Origin: an uncultured Clostridia bacterium
GTDB lineage: Bacteria > Bacillota > Clostridia > Christensenellales > Borkfalkiaceae
Length of the DNA stretch: 36,674 nucleotides
Assembly (NCBI GenBank): GCA_944367955.1
Contig: CALVWU010000007.1
Location: 1 to 36,674 of the forward strand
Reading direction: 5' to 3'
How positions within the stretch are numbered: position 1 is the stretch's first letter; each line of letters begins with the position of its first letter. Shown here piece by piece: positions 15,367 through 22,348 of this stretch. Position numbers and translations under genes: made by a program. Under the pieces are notes generated by a model. The model ran no database searches, was not told where the DNA came from, and was given only the letters and a program-made list of their open reading frames with translations.

Positions 15367-15534
15367 TACGCGGCTCCTTTTCATAAAAAAATAAAGGCGG
15401 TAAATTATGTTGAATTTTTGCATCACAAAATACTTTTCAAGCGGTCTGTGGCGTTGCCCGTAAGGGCTTAAAGTTTCTTACACCCCGCACTATGTGCCGT
15501 TTAAGGCACTAAATTAAATTTCAGGAGTAAACTT
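15367..15534 (+). other. Leader between T-box terminator and trpB
   Basis: About 170 untranslated bases. A CAGGAGT ribosome binding site precedes ATG 15535. No leader peptide was recognised. Confidence 0.4.
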
Positions 15535-16719
15535 ATGCAAAGAGAAGGCAGATACGGCAAATTCGGCGGCGCATATGTGCCCGAAATACTCACGGGCGCG
15601 CTGCGCGAGCTGAACGAAGCCTATGAATTTTATAAAAACGACGAAAATTTCCGCCGCGAATTAAGGTATCTTTTAAACGAATACGCCGGCCGCCCCTCGC
15701 GGCTGTATTACGCGGCCAACCTTACAAAATATGCGGGCGGCTGCAAGATATATTTAAAGCGCGAAGATTTAAATCACACGGGCGCGCACAAAATCAACAA
15801 TGCCCTCGGTCAGGCTCTGCTTGCAAAAAAGATGGGCAAAAAGCGGCTCATAGCCGAAACGGGCGCGGGGCAGCACGGCGTGGCCACCGCAACCGCGGCC
15901 GCGCTGCTCGGCATGGAGTGCGAAGTGTTCATGGGCGAAGAGGATACCGTTCGCCAGTCGCTAAACGTGTACCGCATGAAACTGCTCGGTGCGCGCGTGC
16001 ATGCCGTTGTTTCGGGCACAAAAACGCTTAAAGATGCGGTAAACGAGTGCATGGGCGAGTGGGTGCGCCGCATATCCGATACGCACTATTGCCTCGGTTC
16101 GGCGGTCGGCCCCCATCCGTTTCCTCTGATGGTAAGGGATTTTCAGTCCGTTATATCCACCGAGGCGCGCGAACAGATCCTCGCCGCGGAGGGCGTTCTT
16201 CCGTCGGCCGTTATCGCCTGTGTCGGCGGCGGCAGCAACGCCATAGGCGCGTTTTCCGCATTCATGGCAGATGAGGGGGTCGCTCTGATCGGATGCGAGG
16301 CCGCAGGGCGGGGTATTGATACGCCGCTGAACGCCGCCACCATGTCCTGCGGAAGCGAGGGCATATTCCACGGCATGTATTCGCTGTTCTGCCAGGCGGA
16401 CGGACAGATAGCCCCCGTATATTCCATATCCGCGGGCCTGGATTATCCCGGCGTCGGCCCCGAACACGCGCATTTAAGGGACAGCGGCAGGGCTAAGTAT
16501 GTGCCGGTAACCGACGACGAGGCGGTCGAAGCGTTTTATCTGCTCTCGCGCACGGAAGGCATAATTCCCGCAATCGAAAGCGCGCACGCCGTTGCATATG
16601 CCGTCAAGTCGGCGCGGGAATATCCCGCGGACGGCAATATGATAGTCTGTCTTTCCGGCAGGGGCGACAAGGATGTCGCCGCAATCGCAAGATACAAGGG
16701 GGAAAACGTCGATGACTGA
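15535..16719 (+). CDS. trpB: Tryptophan synthase beta chain
   Basis: A 394-residue PLP enzyme that condenses indole with serine to tryptophan. Signatures are [15 protein letters not shown] at the N-terminus, [19 protein letters not shown] with the PLP lysine, [14 protein letters not shown] with the catalytic Glu, the phosphate loop [26 protein letters not shown], and SGRGDKD near the C-terminus. All the main catalytic elements are intact, so the beta reaction should work. It is the TrpB1 type that normally pairs with TrpA. It overlaps trpA by 8 bases, so the two are translationally coupled. No trpE, D, C or F genes are present here. Confidence 0.97.
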   Translation: MQREGRYGKFGGAYVPEILTGALRELNEAYEFYKNDENFRRELRYLLNEYAGRPSRLYYAANLTKYAGGCKIYLKREDLNHTGAHKINNALGQALLAKKMGKKRLIAETGAGQHGVATATAAALLGMECEVFMGEEDTVRQSLNVYRMKLLGARVHAVVSGTKTLKDAVNECMGEWVRRISDTHYCLGSAVGPHPFPLMVRDFQSVISTEAREQILAAEGVLPSAVIACVGGGSNAIGAFSAFMADEGVALIGCEAAGRGIDTPLNAATMSCGSEGIFHGMYSLFCQADGQIAPVYSISAGLDYPGVGPEHAHLRDSGRAKYVPVTDDEAVEAFYLLSRTEGIIPAIESAHAVAYAVKSAREYPADGNMIVCLSGRGDKDVAAIARYKGENVDD

Positions 16720-17446
16720 AATCGTTTCAAACAAAAAGATATTGGTCGTTTCGCTTACGGCGGGCGATCCGTCGCTGCAATATACCGCAAAACTCATAAT
16801 GCTCGCTCACGGCTGCGGTGCCGACATGGTAAACATATGCGTGCCCTTTTCCGATCCTATAGCGCAGGACGCGGCGGTTTCGGCCTCGCATATCCGCGCG
16901 CTTAAAGGGGGCGCGTCTCTCGACGCCGTGTTCGACATGCTCGAAAAAGTAAAGGGCGCGCCGCTTATGCTCACGGCCTATGCAAATCCCGTATTCGCCT
17001 ACGGATATGCGCCTTTCTTCGCCCGTTGCAGGGCGGCTGGGTTATCGGCCGTATGCATAACCGATATGCCGTTCGAAGAGTGCGGCGAGATCCTGCCGCA
17101 TGCCGAAAACAGCGGCGTCGCGCTGATGCAAAGCCTCGCCCCATGTGCCGACGAGCGGATCTCGGCCGTATGCAACGCGGCAAAGGGGTTTGTGCTGTGC
17201 GTGTGCGGAGGTGCTTCCGCGGCCGAACTCAAACAAAAAATTTCGGCCCGCACGTCGCTGCCCGTGCTTATTGACTGCGGCATATGCGGCATTCAATCGC
17301 TTTGCGAGGCGGCGAATGCGGCCGACGGCGCAATAGCGGGCGGGGCCGTTAAAATTGTTTCGGAGTACGGCGAAGACTCGTTCTGCCGTGTCGAAAGTTT
17401 TGTGCGCGATTGTCGCGAAGCTTTGAACCGGATGGGTGCGGATTAG
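16712..17446 (+). CDS. trpA: TrpA-like protein, catalytic residues lost (pseudo-alpha subunit)
   Basis: A 244-residue protein clearly homologous to tryptophan synthase alpha: [10 protein letters not shown], the VPFSDPIA loop, [27 protein letters not shown], and [11 protein letters not shown]. Aligned by eye with the Salmonella protein, the catalytic Glu49 is Asn41 here, and Asp60 is Gln52. The Y-LLSR-GVTG loop that closes the active site is VLCVCGGAS, and the phosphate-binding GSAIVKI is GGAVKIV. It is therefore unlikely to cleave indole-3-glycerol phosphate but may still bind and activate TrpB. ATG 16712 follows AAGGGGG inside the end of trpB; the longer frame from 16673 lies within trpB. 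Confidence 0.88.
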   Translation: MTEIVSNKKILVVSLTAGDPSLQYTAKLIMLAHGCGADMVNICVPFSDPIAQDAAVSASHIRALKGGASLDAVFDMLEKVKGAPLMLTAYANPVFAYGYAPFFARCRAAGLSAVCITDMPFEECGEILPHAENSGVALMQSLAPCADERISAVCNAAKGFVLCVCGGASAAELKQKISARTSLPVLIDCGICGIQSLCEAANAADGAIAGGAVKIVSEYGEDSFCRVESFVRDCREALNRMGAD

Positions 17447-17497
17447 CGTTTGCGCTGCAAATTTATCCGTGCGTAAAATTATACGGCGCGCAAAATG

Positions 17498-17527
17498 TTG
17501 ACTTGCAGCCGCCCGCTGCGATATAAT
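17498..17527 (+). promoter_or_regulatory. Promoter of mgsA
   Basis: TTGACT at 17498-17503, an 18-bp spacer and TATAAT at 17522-17527. The leader is short, about 20 bases, with GGGAGG as ribosome binding site. Confidence 0.65.
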
Positions 17528-17555
17528 TATTAAAAAACATGCGGGAGGTTCAGCA

Positions 17556-17918
17556 ATGTCAAAAGGCGTAATCGCGCTAATCGCGCACGACAACAAAAAG
17601 CCCGAAATGGTGGAGTGGGCAATAAGAAACAGGGATAAGTTAAAGGAATACACCCTCTGCGGCACGGGAACAACTTCCCGTCGCGTGGCCGAAGCAACGG
17701 GGCTTAGCGTAAAGGGCTTTCTTTCAGGTCCTCTCGGCGGCGACCAGCAGATAGGCGCGCATGTTGCCGAAGGCAAGATAGACGCCATAATATTCCTGTG
17801 CGATCCGCTCACGGCCCAGCCGCACGACCCCGACGTTAAGGCACTTTTGCGCATAGCGGTGGTATACAACGTGCCCATCGCAACCAATATCGCCACGGCC
17901 GACCTCATCTTAAAATAA
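17556..17918 (+). CDS. mgsA: Methylglyoxal synthase
   Basis: A 120-residue protein that converts dihydroxyacetone phosphate to methylglyoxal plus phosphate, a bypass of lower glycolysis when sugar phosphates accumulate. Signatures are ALIAHDNKK, the phosphate-binding [19 protein letters not shown] with the catalytic Asp, and [17 protein letters not shown] with the active-site His and Asp. Length is as expected for bacterial MgsA. A downstream MFS gene follows in the same direction after 50 bases and could be co-transcribed. Confidence 0.95.
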   Translation: MSKGVIALIAHDNKKPEMVEWAIRNRDKLKEYTLCGTGTTSRRVAEATGLSVKGFLSGPLGGDQQIGAHVAEGKIDAIIFLCDPLTAQPHDPDVKALLRIAVVYNVPIATNIATADLILK

Positions 17919-17968
17919 TCGTTTAAGAGCATGCGCACCCGCATTCTGCGGGCGCGCATAGGTGATGT

Positions 17969-19213
17969 ATGTTCGGTCTGCTCGTTGCAATAATATATCT
18001 GTGTTTTATAAGTCTGGGCCTGCCCGATTCGCTTCTCGGCGCGGCGTGGCCGTCGATGCAGCGGCAATTCGACGTCCCGCAGAGTTTTGCAAGCATAATT
18101 TCGATAGTCATAGGCGCGGGCACCGTCGTTTCCAGTCTGCTCAGCGACAGGCTCACCCGTCGTTTTGGCGCGTGGGGCGTAACGTCTGCAAGCGTACTGC
18201 TTACGGCCGTCGCGCTGCTTATGTTTTCCCTTTCAAATAATTTTTGGCTGCTCGTCGCGTTCGCCGTGCCATACGGTTTGGGCGCGGGGGGAGTGGACGC
18301 CGCGCTCAACAACTATGTCGCCCTGCACCTGAAAAGCAGGCACATGAGTTGGCTGCACTGCATGTGGGGCGTGGGTGCCTCGATAAGTCCTTACATCATG
18401 GGCTGCTCGCTTGCCGGCAACGGCGGATGGAACGGCGGATATTTTGTCATTTCGCTTATTCAGATGGTGCTGTCGGCGGCGGTTTTTATCAGTTTCCCTC
18501 TGTGGAAAAGGGCCGAATGTCAAAGCATATATGCCGCCGAACGGCAAAACGGTCGAATATCGGCGGCCAAAGAGGAGAAAAGCTTAAAGGCGGAAAACGT
18601 AAAACCCGTGGCTCTGCCGTTGAAGAGCATATTCCGCATAAGCGGCGCGCCGGAATGCTTTTTGTGTTTTTTCTGCTACTGCGCGCTCGAACAAACGGCC
18701 ATGCTGTGGGGCAGTACATACATGATAGCCCGCGACGGACTGGGTGAAGATCAGGCGGCAATGTTCGCCAGCATGTTCTTTATAGGCATAACTTTTGGCA
18801 GGGCGTTAAACGGCTTTATGACCATCAAATTTTCGGATAGAACGCTTATACGCGCCGGGTATATAATACTCGCCTGCGGCGTCGCACTCATTTCGATGCC
18901 CTTCGGGTTCGCGTTCACCGCCGCGGGGTTCGTCGCCGTGGGGCTGGGGTGCGCCCCCGTGTATCCGGGCATAATACATTCCACGCCTGCGGTGTTCGGG
19001 GCGGAAAATTCGCAGGCGATGATAGGCGTGCAGATGGCCTTCGCATACATAGGCGGCATAGCCGCGCCGCTGTTCGGTCTGTTGGCCGAAGCAGGGGCGG
19101 TGCTCTTTCTTCCAGCATTTCTCGCCGCTTTTCTCGCGGTCATGATAGTGCTTTACGAAATTGTTGTCGTAAAGCGCAGGCGCGCTTTAATCGCGGGCGG
19201 GCAAAAGGTTTGA
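17969..19213 (+). CDS. Major facilitator superfamily transporter
   Basis: A 414-residue protein with about 12 predicted hydrophobic helices in two sets of six, joined by a charged cytoplasmic loop at about residues 180-215 (ERQNGRISAAKEEKSLKAEN). The loop between helices 2 and 3 has SDRLTRRFG, the MFS motif-A-like signature. YGLGAGGVDAALNNYVA and GWNGG resemble FucP/YfkF-type sugar or drug MFS proteins. Substrate cannot be assigned from sequence alone; sugar import would fit the neighbourhood of glycosidases. A weak AGGTG ribosome binding site precedes ATG 17969, and a strong terminator follows. Confidence 0.85.
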   Translation: MFGLLVAIIYLCFISLGLPDSLLGAAWPSMQRQFDVPQSFASIISIVIGAGTVVSSLLSDRLTRRFGAWGVTSASVLLTAVALLMFSLSNNFWLLVAFAVPYGLGAGGVDAALNNYVALHLKSRHMSWLHCMWGVGASISPYIMGCSLAGNGGWNGGYFVISLIQMVLSAAVFISFPLWKRAECQSIYAAERQNGRISAAKEEKSLKAENVKPVALPLKSIFRISGAPECFLCFFCYCALEQTAMLWGSTYMIARDGLGEDQAAMFASMFFIGITFGRALNGFMTIKFSDRTLIRAGYIILACGVALISMPFGFAFTAAGFVAVGLGCAPVYPGIIHSTPAVFGAENSQAMIGVQMAFAYIGGIAAPLFGLLAEAGAVLFLPAFLAAFLAVMIVLYEIVVVKRRRALIAGGQKV

Positions 19214-19293
19214 TTTATTGTTCTGCGGCTGGTGATTGAGCGGCTTGGGATTAAATATTAAACGGCCGTATATAGCGGTAATATAATAGTCGA

Positions 19294-19335
19294 CGGGCGG
19301 GCGCGCAACAAAGTTGCGCGCCCGCCCGCTTTATG
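19294..19335. terminator. Terminator between MFS and the convergent sdaA
   Basis: Arms CGGGCGGGCGCGCAAC / GTTGCGCGCCCGCCCG (19294-19328) with an AAA loop, followed by CTTTATG. The stem is very stable; T-run modest on both sides. Confidence 0.7.
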
Positions 19336-19369
19336 TATTTTAAAGTATTCGTTCCGCAATATGCGTCCG

Positions 19370-20596
19370 TCAATCAAAATGCAGCTTATCTACCGGGTAG
19401 TATTTGGCAAGCCCGCCCGAAGACGTTTCGCGGTAGCTGTTCAAAAGGTCGCGCCCCGTGTTGTACATGGTTTTAACCACCAGGTCAAAGCTTATCTTGT
19501 GCGAATCCGCCAAAAAGTTAGCTAAACTAAGCGCGTTTATCGCCCTCATCGCCGCCACTGCGTTGCGCTCTATGCAGGGTATCTGCACAAGTCCCGCAAT
19601 GGGGTCGCAGGTAAGGCCGAGGTGGTGTTCCATCGCCACTTCTGCCGCGTAATCTATCTGGCCGAGCCCCATTTCAAACAGTTCGGCAAGCGCGGCGGCC
19701 GCCATCGAACAGGCCGAACCTATCTCGGCCTGGCAACCGCATTCTGCACCGCTTATCGAAGCGTTTGTCTTTATTATATTGCCTATCAGTCCGCCTGCGG
19801 CCAGTGCCTTTAAAATCTGTTCGTCGGTGTAGCCGCGCGTCGTCTGCATGTAATACAGCACGCTGGGCACCACGCCGCAGCTGCCGCACGTCGGCGCGGT
19901 AACTATCACCCCGCCCGCGGCATTCTGTTCGCTTACGGCAAATGCGTACGAGCAGACCAGCCTGTTCTCCTTTGTCTGGGCCGATTCATCTATGTGCCGC
20001 TGGTTATAAAGCTGCTGCGCCCGCCGCTGCGTGCCCAAACAGCCCGGCAACACTCCCGTGGTGGTAAGCCCCTCGCGTATCGAAGCTTTCATCTGCTCCC
20101 ATATGCCGTCGAGATAGTCGAATATCACTCCGCCCTCGCACTTCTCGACGTACTCCCACAGCCTTATATTGTTTTTGCCGCAATATTCCGCGATGTCGGA
20201 GTAGGTAGAAAGGGGATATACCGTATTGTCGATGCCCGTGTTGGCGTCGGGTTCTCCCGCAATTTTAATTGTGCCGCCGCCCACGCTGTAAAAACAGGTG
20301 GTGTTTATAACTTCGTCGCCGCGCACAGCCGAAATTTCAAGCGTATTGGGGTGGACGGGGCAGGGGGTCTTTGCGTCGAACACGACTTCGCAGGGAGTCG
20401 GCTCAAACGTCTTTTTAAGCACGACGTCTGTATTGTGGCCCTTGCCCGTAAGCGCGAGCGAGCCGAACAGTGTAACAATAAACTTATCCGCGTCGGGCCA
20501 TCTGCTCTTCATTATCTTTGCGGCCCGTTCGGGCCCCATCGTGTGCGAGCTCGAAGGCCCGCGCCCTATCTTGTACAGCTCTTTAAGCGATTGCAT
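19370..20596 (-). CDS. sdaA: L-serine dehydratase, iron-sulfur dependent, single chain
   Basis: A 408-residue protein that deaminates serine to pyruvate plus ammonia with a 4Fe-4S cluster. It is the fused form: the N-terminal beta-type domain (KIGRGPSSSHTMGPERAAKIM to about residue 150) is followed by the alpha-type domain (from about 170). Cysteines expected for the cluster are in TAPTCGSCGVVPS, SGAECGCQAEIGSACSM and GLTCDPIAGLVQIPC. The fold ends with NTGRDLLNSYRETSSGGLA. A GAGGAGA ribosome binding site precedes ATG 20596 and the promoter is strong. With GlyA and TrpB it is one of three serine-using enzymes in the window. Confidence 0.96.
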   Translation of the reverse strand: MQSLKELYKIGRGPSSSHTMGPERAAKIMKSRWPDADKFIVTLFGSLALTGKGHNTDVVLKKTFEPTPCEVVFDAKTPCPVHPNTLEISAVRGDEVINTTCFYSVGGGTIKIAGEPDANTGIDNTVYPLSTYSDIAEYCGKNNIRLWEYVEKCEGGVIFDYLDGIWEQMKASIREGLTTTGVLPGCLGTQRRAQQLYNQRHIDESAQTKENRLVCSYAFAVSEQNAAGGVIVTAPTCGSCGVVPSVLYYMQTTRGYTDEQILKALAAGGLIGNIIKTNASISGAECGCQAEIGSACSMAAAALAELFEMGLGQIDYAAEVAMEHHLGLTCDPIAGLVQIPCIERNAVAAMRAINALSLANFLADSHKISFDLVVKTMYNTGRDLLNSYRETSSGGLAKYYPVDKLHFD

Positions 20597-20649
20597 CTAA
20601 GCCATTCTCCTCAATGCGTTTTCGGCGGCCGCGGTGCGGCCTTATATAT

Positions 20650-20678
20650 ATTATATCCCGCAACCCGTCGGTTGTCAA
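20650..20678 (-). promoter_or_regulatory. Full-consensus promoter of sdaA
   Basis: On the minus strand, TTGACA (20678-20673), a 17-bp spacer and TATAAT (20655-20650), matching the sigma-A consensus at all twelve positions. Strong constitutive serine breakdown is expected. Confidence 0.8.
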
Positions 20679-20690
20679 CCACGTAATATG

Positions 20691-20722
20691 CCGCGGGCGG
20701 GGGCAAATGCCCCCGCCCGCGG
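20691..20722. terminator. Hairpin after the CDF gene
   Basis: CCGCGGGCGGGGGC / GCCCCCGCCCGCGG with an AAAT loop. It lies between the CDF stop and the sdaA promoter. There is no T-run on the minus strand, so termination may need Rho or be partial. Confidence 0.6.
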
Positions 20723-20792
20723 CAGCCTGCGCGCATTGCGCGCAAAAAAACGCAAAGCACGGGTAATATGCGCCGCATGACGGCATATCCCG

Positions 20793-21953
20793 TCAGCTTT
20801 CAATAAAGGTATGGTCAATCTTTACCTGCGCTTTTGCACCGTGTTCAAGCATGGCCTGCTCCGCCCGACGCGCGGCCTCCTCGTCGGATATTTTCAATCC
20901 GTATGGTAAAGTTATGTCAAAATACACCGTTCTGCCGTCCGAGCCGCTCTCCACCTGCAAATCGTGAATGGTGGCCGCGGGGTCTATGCTCTTTGCCGCT
21001 TCAAGCGCGAATTCCTGCATCTCGCCGCACTTGCAGTCCGAACATACGGGATCCATGTGTATCACGGCCTCCATGCCGAATTTCTCTTCGATTTCCCGCT
21101 CTATGTGGTCTATCATCGAATGTATCTCCACAAGATTGCTGTTTGCGGGCACTTCAACATGAAAGCTCACTATCGACCTCCCCGGCCCGTAGTCGTGGCA
21201 TATCAGGTCGTGTACGCCCAAAATATTATCGTGTTCGAGCGCGAGCGAATCTATCTTTTTTGCAAGCTCGCCGTCCATCGGCTTTCCCAACAGCGGAGCC
21301 TGGGTGTCTTTAAGTGCGCCTATGCCCGATTTGAGTATAAACACCGCCACGATAATGCCGGCCACACCGTCAACGGGGAAGTCTGTATACTGCCCGCATA
21401 TCGTTGCCACAAGCACCACCGCCGTGGCCGCCGCGTCCGATATCGAGTCGGTGGCCGTGGCCGCTATCGAGGGCGAATTTATCCGCTTTGCTATTCTGCG
21501 GTTAAAATAAAACATCCACAGCTTAACGGCTATCGCCGCAATCAGTATGCCGGCCACCGTCCACGAAAATTGCGCGGGGGAAGGTTCTATTATCTTTTCT
21601 ATCGAGCTGCGTCCCAGTTCCAGACCCATGAATATTATTATTACCGAAACTATCAGGCCCGAAATATACTCTATCCTTCCGTGTCCGAACGGATGCTCCT
21701 TGTCGGGTTTCTGTCCCGCAAGCTTAAAGCCCACAAGGGTTATAAGCGAGGACGCGGCGTCGGACAGATTGTTCAATGCGTCGCCCACTATGGCCACGGA
21801 ACCGGCTATAAGCCCCGCGGTCAGTTTGCCGGCCACCAACAGCGCGTTCAGTATAATGCCCGCAATGCCCGAAAGTTTTCCGCACGCCGTTCTAACCGCG
21901 GGGTCTTCGGCGTCGCCCTTCGGCACAAATAATCTTAAAAGCAATTCGCTCAT
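20793..21953 (-). CDS. Cation diffusion facilitator, probable Mn(2+) exporter
   Basis: A 386-residue protein with six hydrophobic helices (about residues 25-215), then a cytoplasmic ferredoxin-like domain (ZT_dimer, about 220-300) and an extra C-terminal module with Cys and His (DPVCSDCKCGEMQ). Metal-site residues are in GDALNNLSD (Asn-x3-Asp) and ATDSISDAA (Asp-x3-Asp). As I recall, this ND/DD pattern is that of Mn exporters such as MntE, not the HD/HD of zinc or DD/HD of FieF. The family moves divalent cations out against protons. Its own promoter is recognisable upstream; the leader contains a GCCATGA...TCATGGC hairpin. Confidence 0.9.
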   Translation of the reverse strand: MSELLLRLFVPKGDAEDPAVRTACGKLSGIAGIILNALLVAGKLTAGLIAGSVAIVGDALNNLSDAASSLITLVGFKLAGQKPDKEHPFGHGRIEYISGLIVSVIIIFMGLELGRSSIEKIIEPSPAQFSWTVAGILIAAIAVKLWMFYFNRRIAKRINSPSIAATATDSISDAAATAVVLVATICGQYTDFPVDGVAGIIVAVFILKSGIGALKDTQAPLLGKPMDGELAKKIDSLALEHDNILGVHDLICHDYGPGRSIVSFHVEVPANSNLVEIHSMIDHIEREIEEKFGMEAVIHMDPVCSDCKCGEMQEFALEAAKSIDPAATIHDLQVESGSDGRTVYFDITLPYGLKISDEEAARRAEQAMLEHGAKAQVKIDHTFIES

Positions 21954-22016
21954 AAATCCACCTTTTGTATTATGCCATGAGGGGCAGTTCGCGCTTCATG
22001 GCGTCGTGTTACAGCA

Positions 22017-22045
22017 ATTGTATCACGCCGCGCCGCGGTTGTAAA
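22017..22045 (-). promoter_or_regulatory. Promoter of the CDF exporter gene
   Basis: Leftward TTTACA (22045-22040), 17-bp spacer, TACAAT (22022-22017). An inverted repeat GCCATGA / TCATGGC (21974-22002) sits in the roughly 60-base leader and could be an operator or RNA hairpin. Confidence 0.55.
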
Positions 22046-22134
22046 TCGTTTGCCGCTATTATTATACGCGCAAGCTCAAATAATTTCTCCTTCGCCGCCT
22101 AAAACGGGTCGCCCGATGATATTCGCCGCGTGTA

Positions 22135-22163
22135 TTGACGGAGCGCGCGCCGTGTGGTAAAAT
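22135..22163 (+). promoter_or_regulatory. Promoter of the GH2 gene
   Basis: TTGACG at 22135-22140, 17-bp spacer, TAAAAT at 22158-22163. The leader of roughly 180 bases includes a GC-rich hairpin (about 22178-22210) and the nonamer array. Confidence 0.6.
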
Positions 22164-22215
22164 ATAATGCGTTAAGGCCCGCGCGCTATGTGCGCGCCCG
22201 CAGACCGCGCGGTTT

Positions 22216-22272
22216 TAATACAAACAATACAATATTATTAATACAGAAAATACAGTTAATACAATTAATACA
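22216..22272 (-). repeat. Degenerate 9-bp tandem array in the GH2 leader
   Basis: On the minus strand the unit is TGTATTAnT. Six copies begin on the plus strand as TAATACA-like heptamers at 22216, 22225, 22239, 22248, 22257 and 22266 (spacing 9, 14, 9, 9, 9). The same unit and period occur on the plus strand at 6411-6453 after GH43. Confidence 0.7.
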
Positions 22273-22348
22273 ATGTTGAGCGGGCGGCACGGAGCACCAC
22301 CGCCGCAACTGAGGCGGCGCGGAAAGACAATAAGGGGGGACGCAAGGC

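Noticed and set aside
17042..18067. 341-codon minus-strand frame opposite trpA and mgsA
   Set aside because: Spans three well-supported plus-strand genes and their promoter, with no family pattern.
19370..20596. Two separate serine dehydratase subunit genes
   Set aside because: A single uninterrupted frame covers both beta and alpha domains, as in the fused single-chain enzymes.
20964..21932. 322-codon plus-strand frame opposite the CDF gene
   Set aside because: Arg/Tyr/His-rich shadow of a clear membrane transporter on the minus strand.
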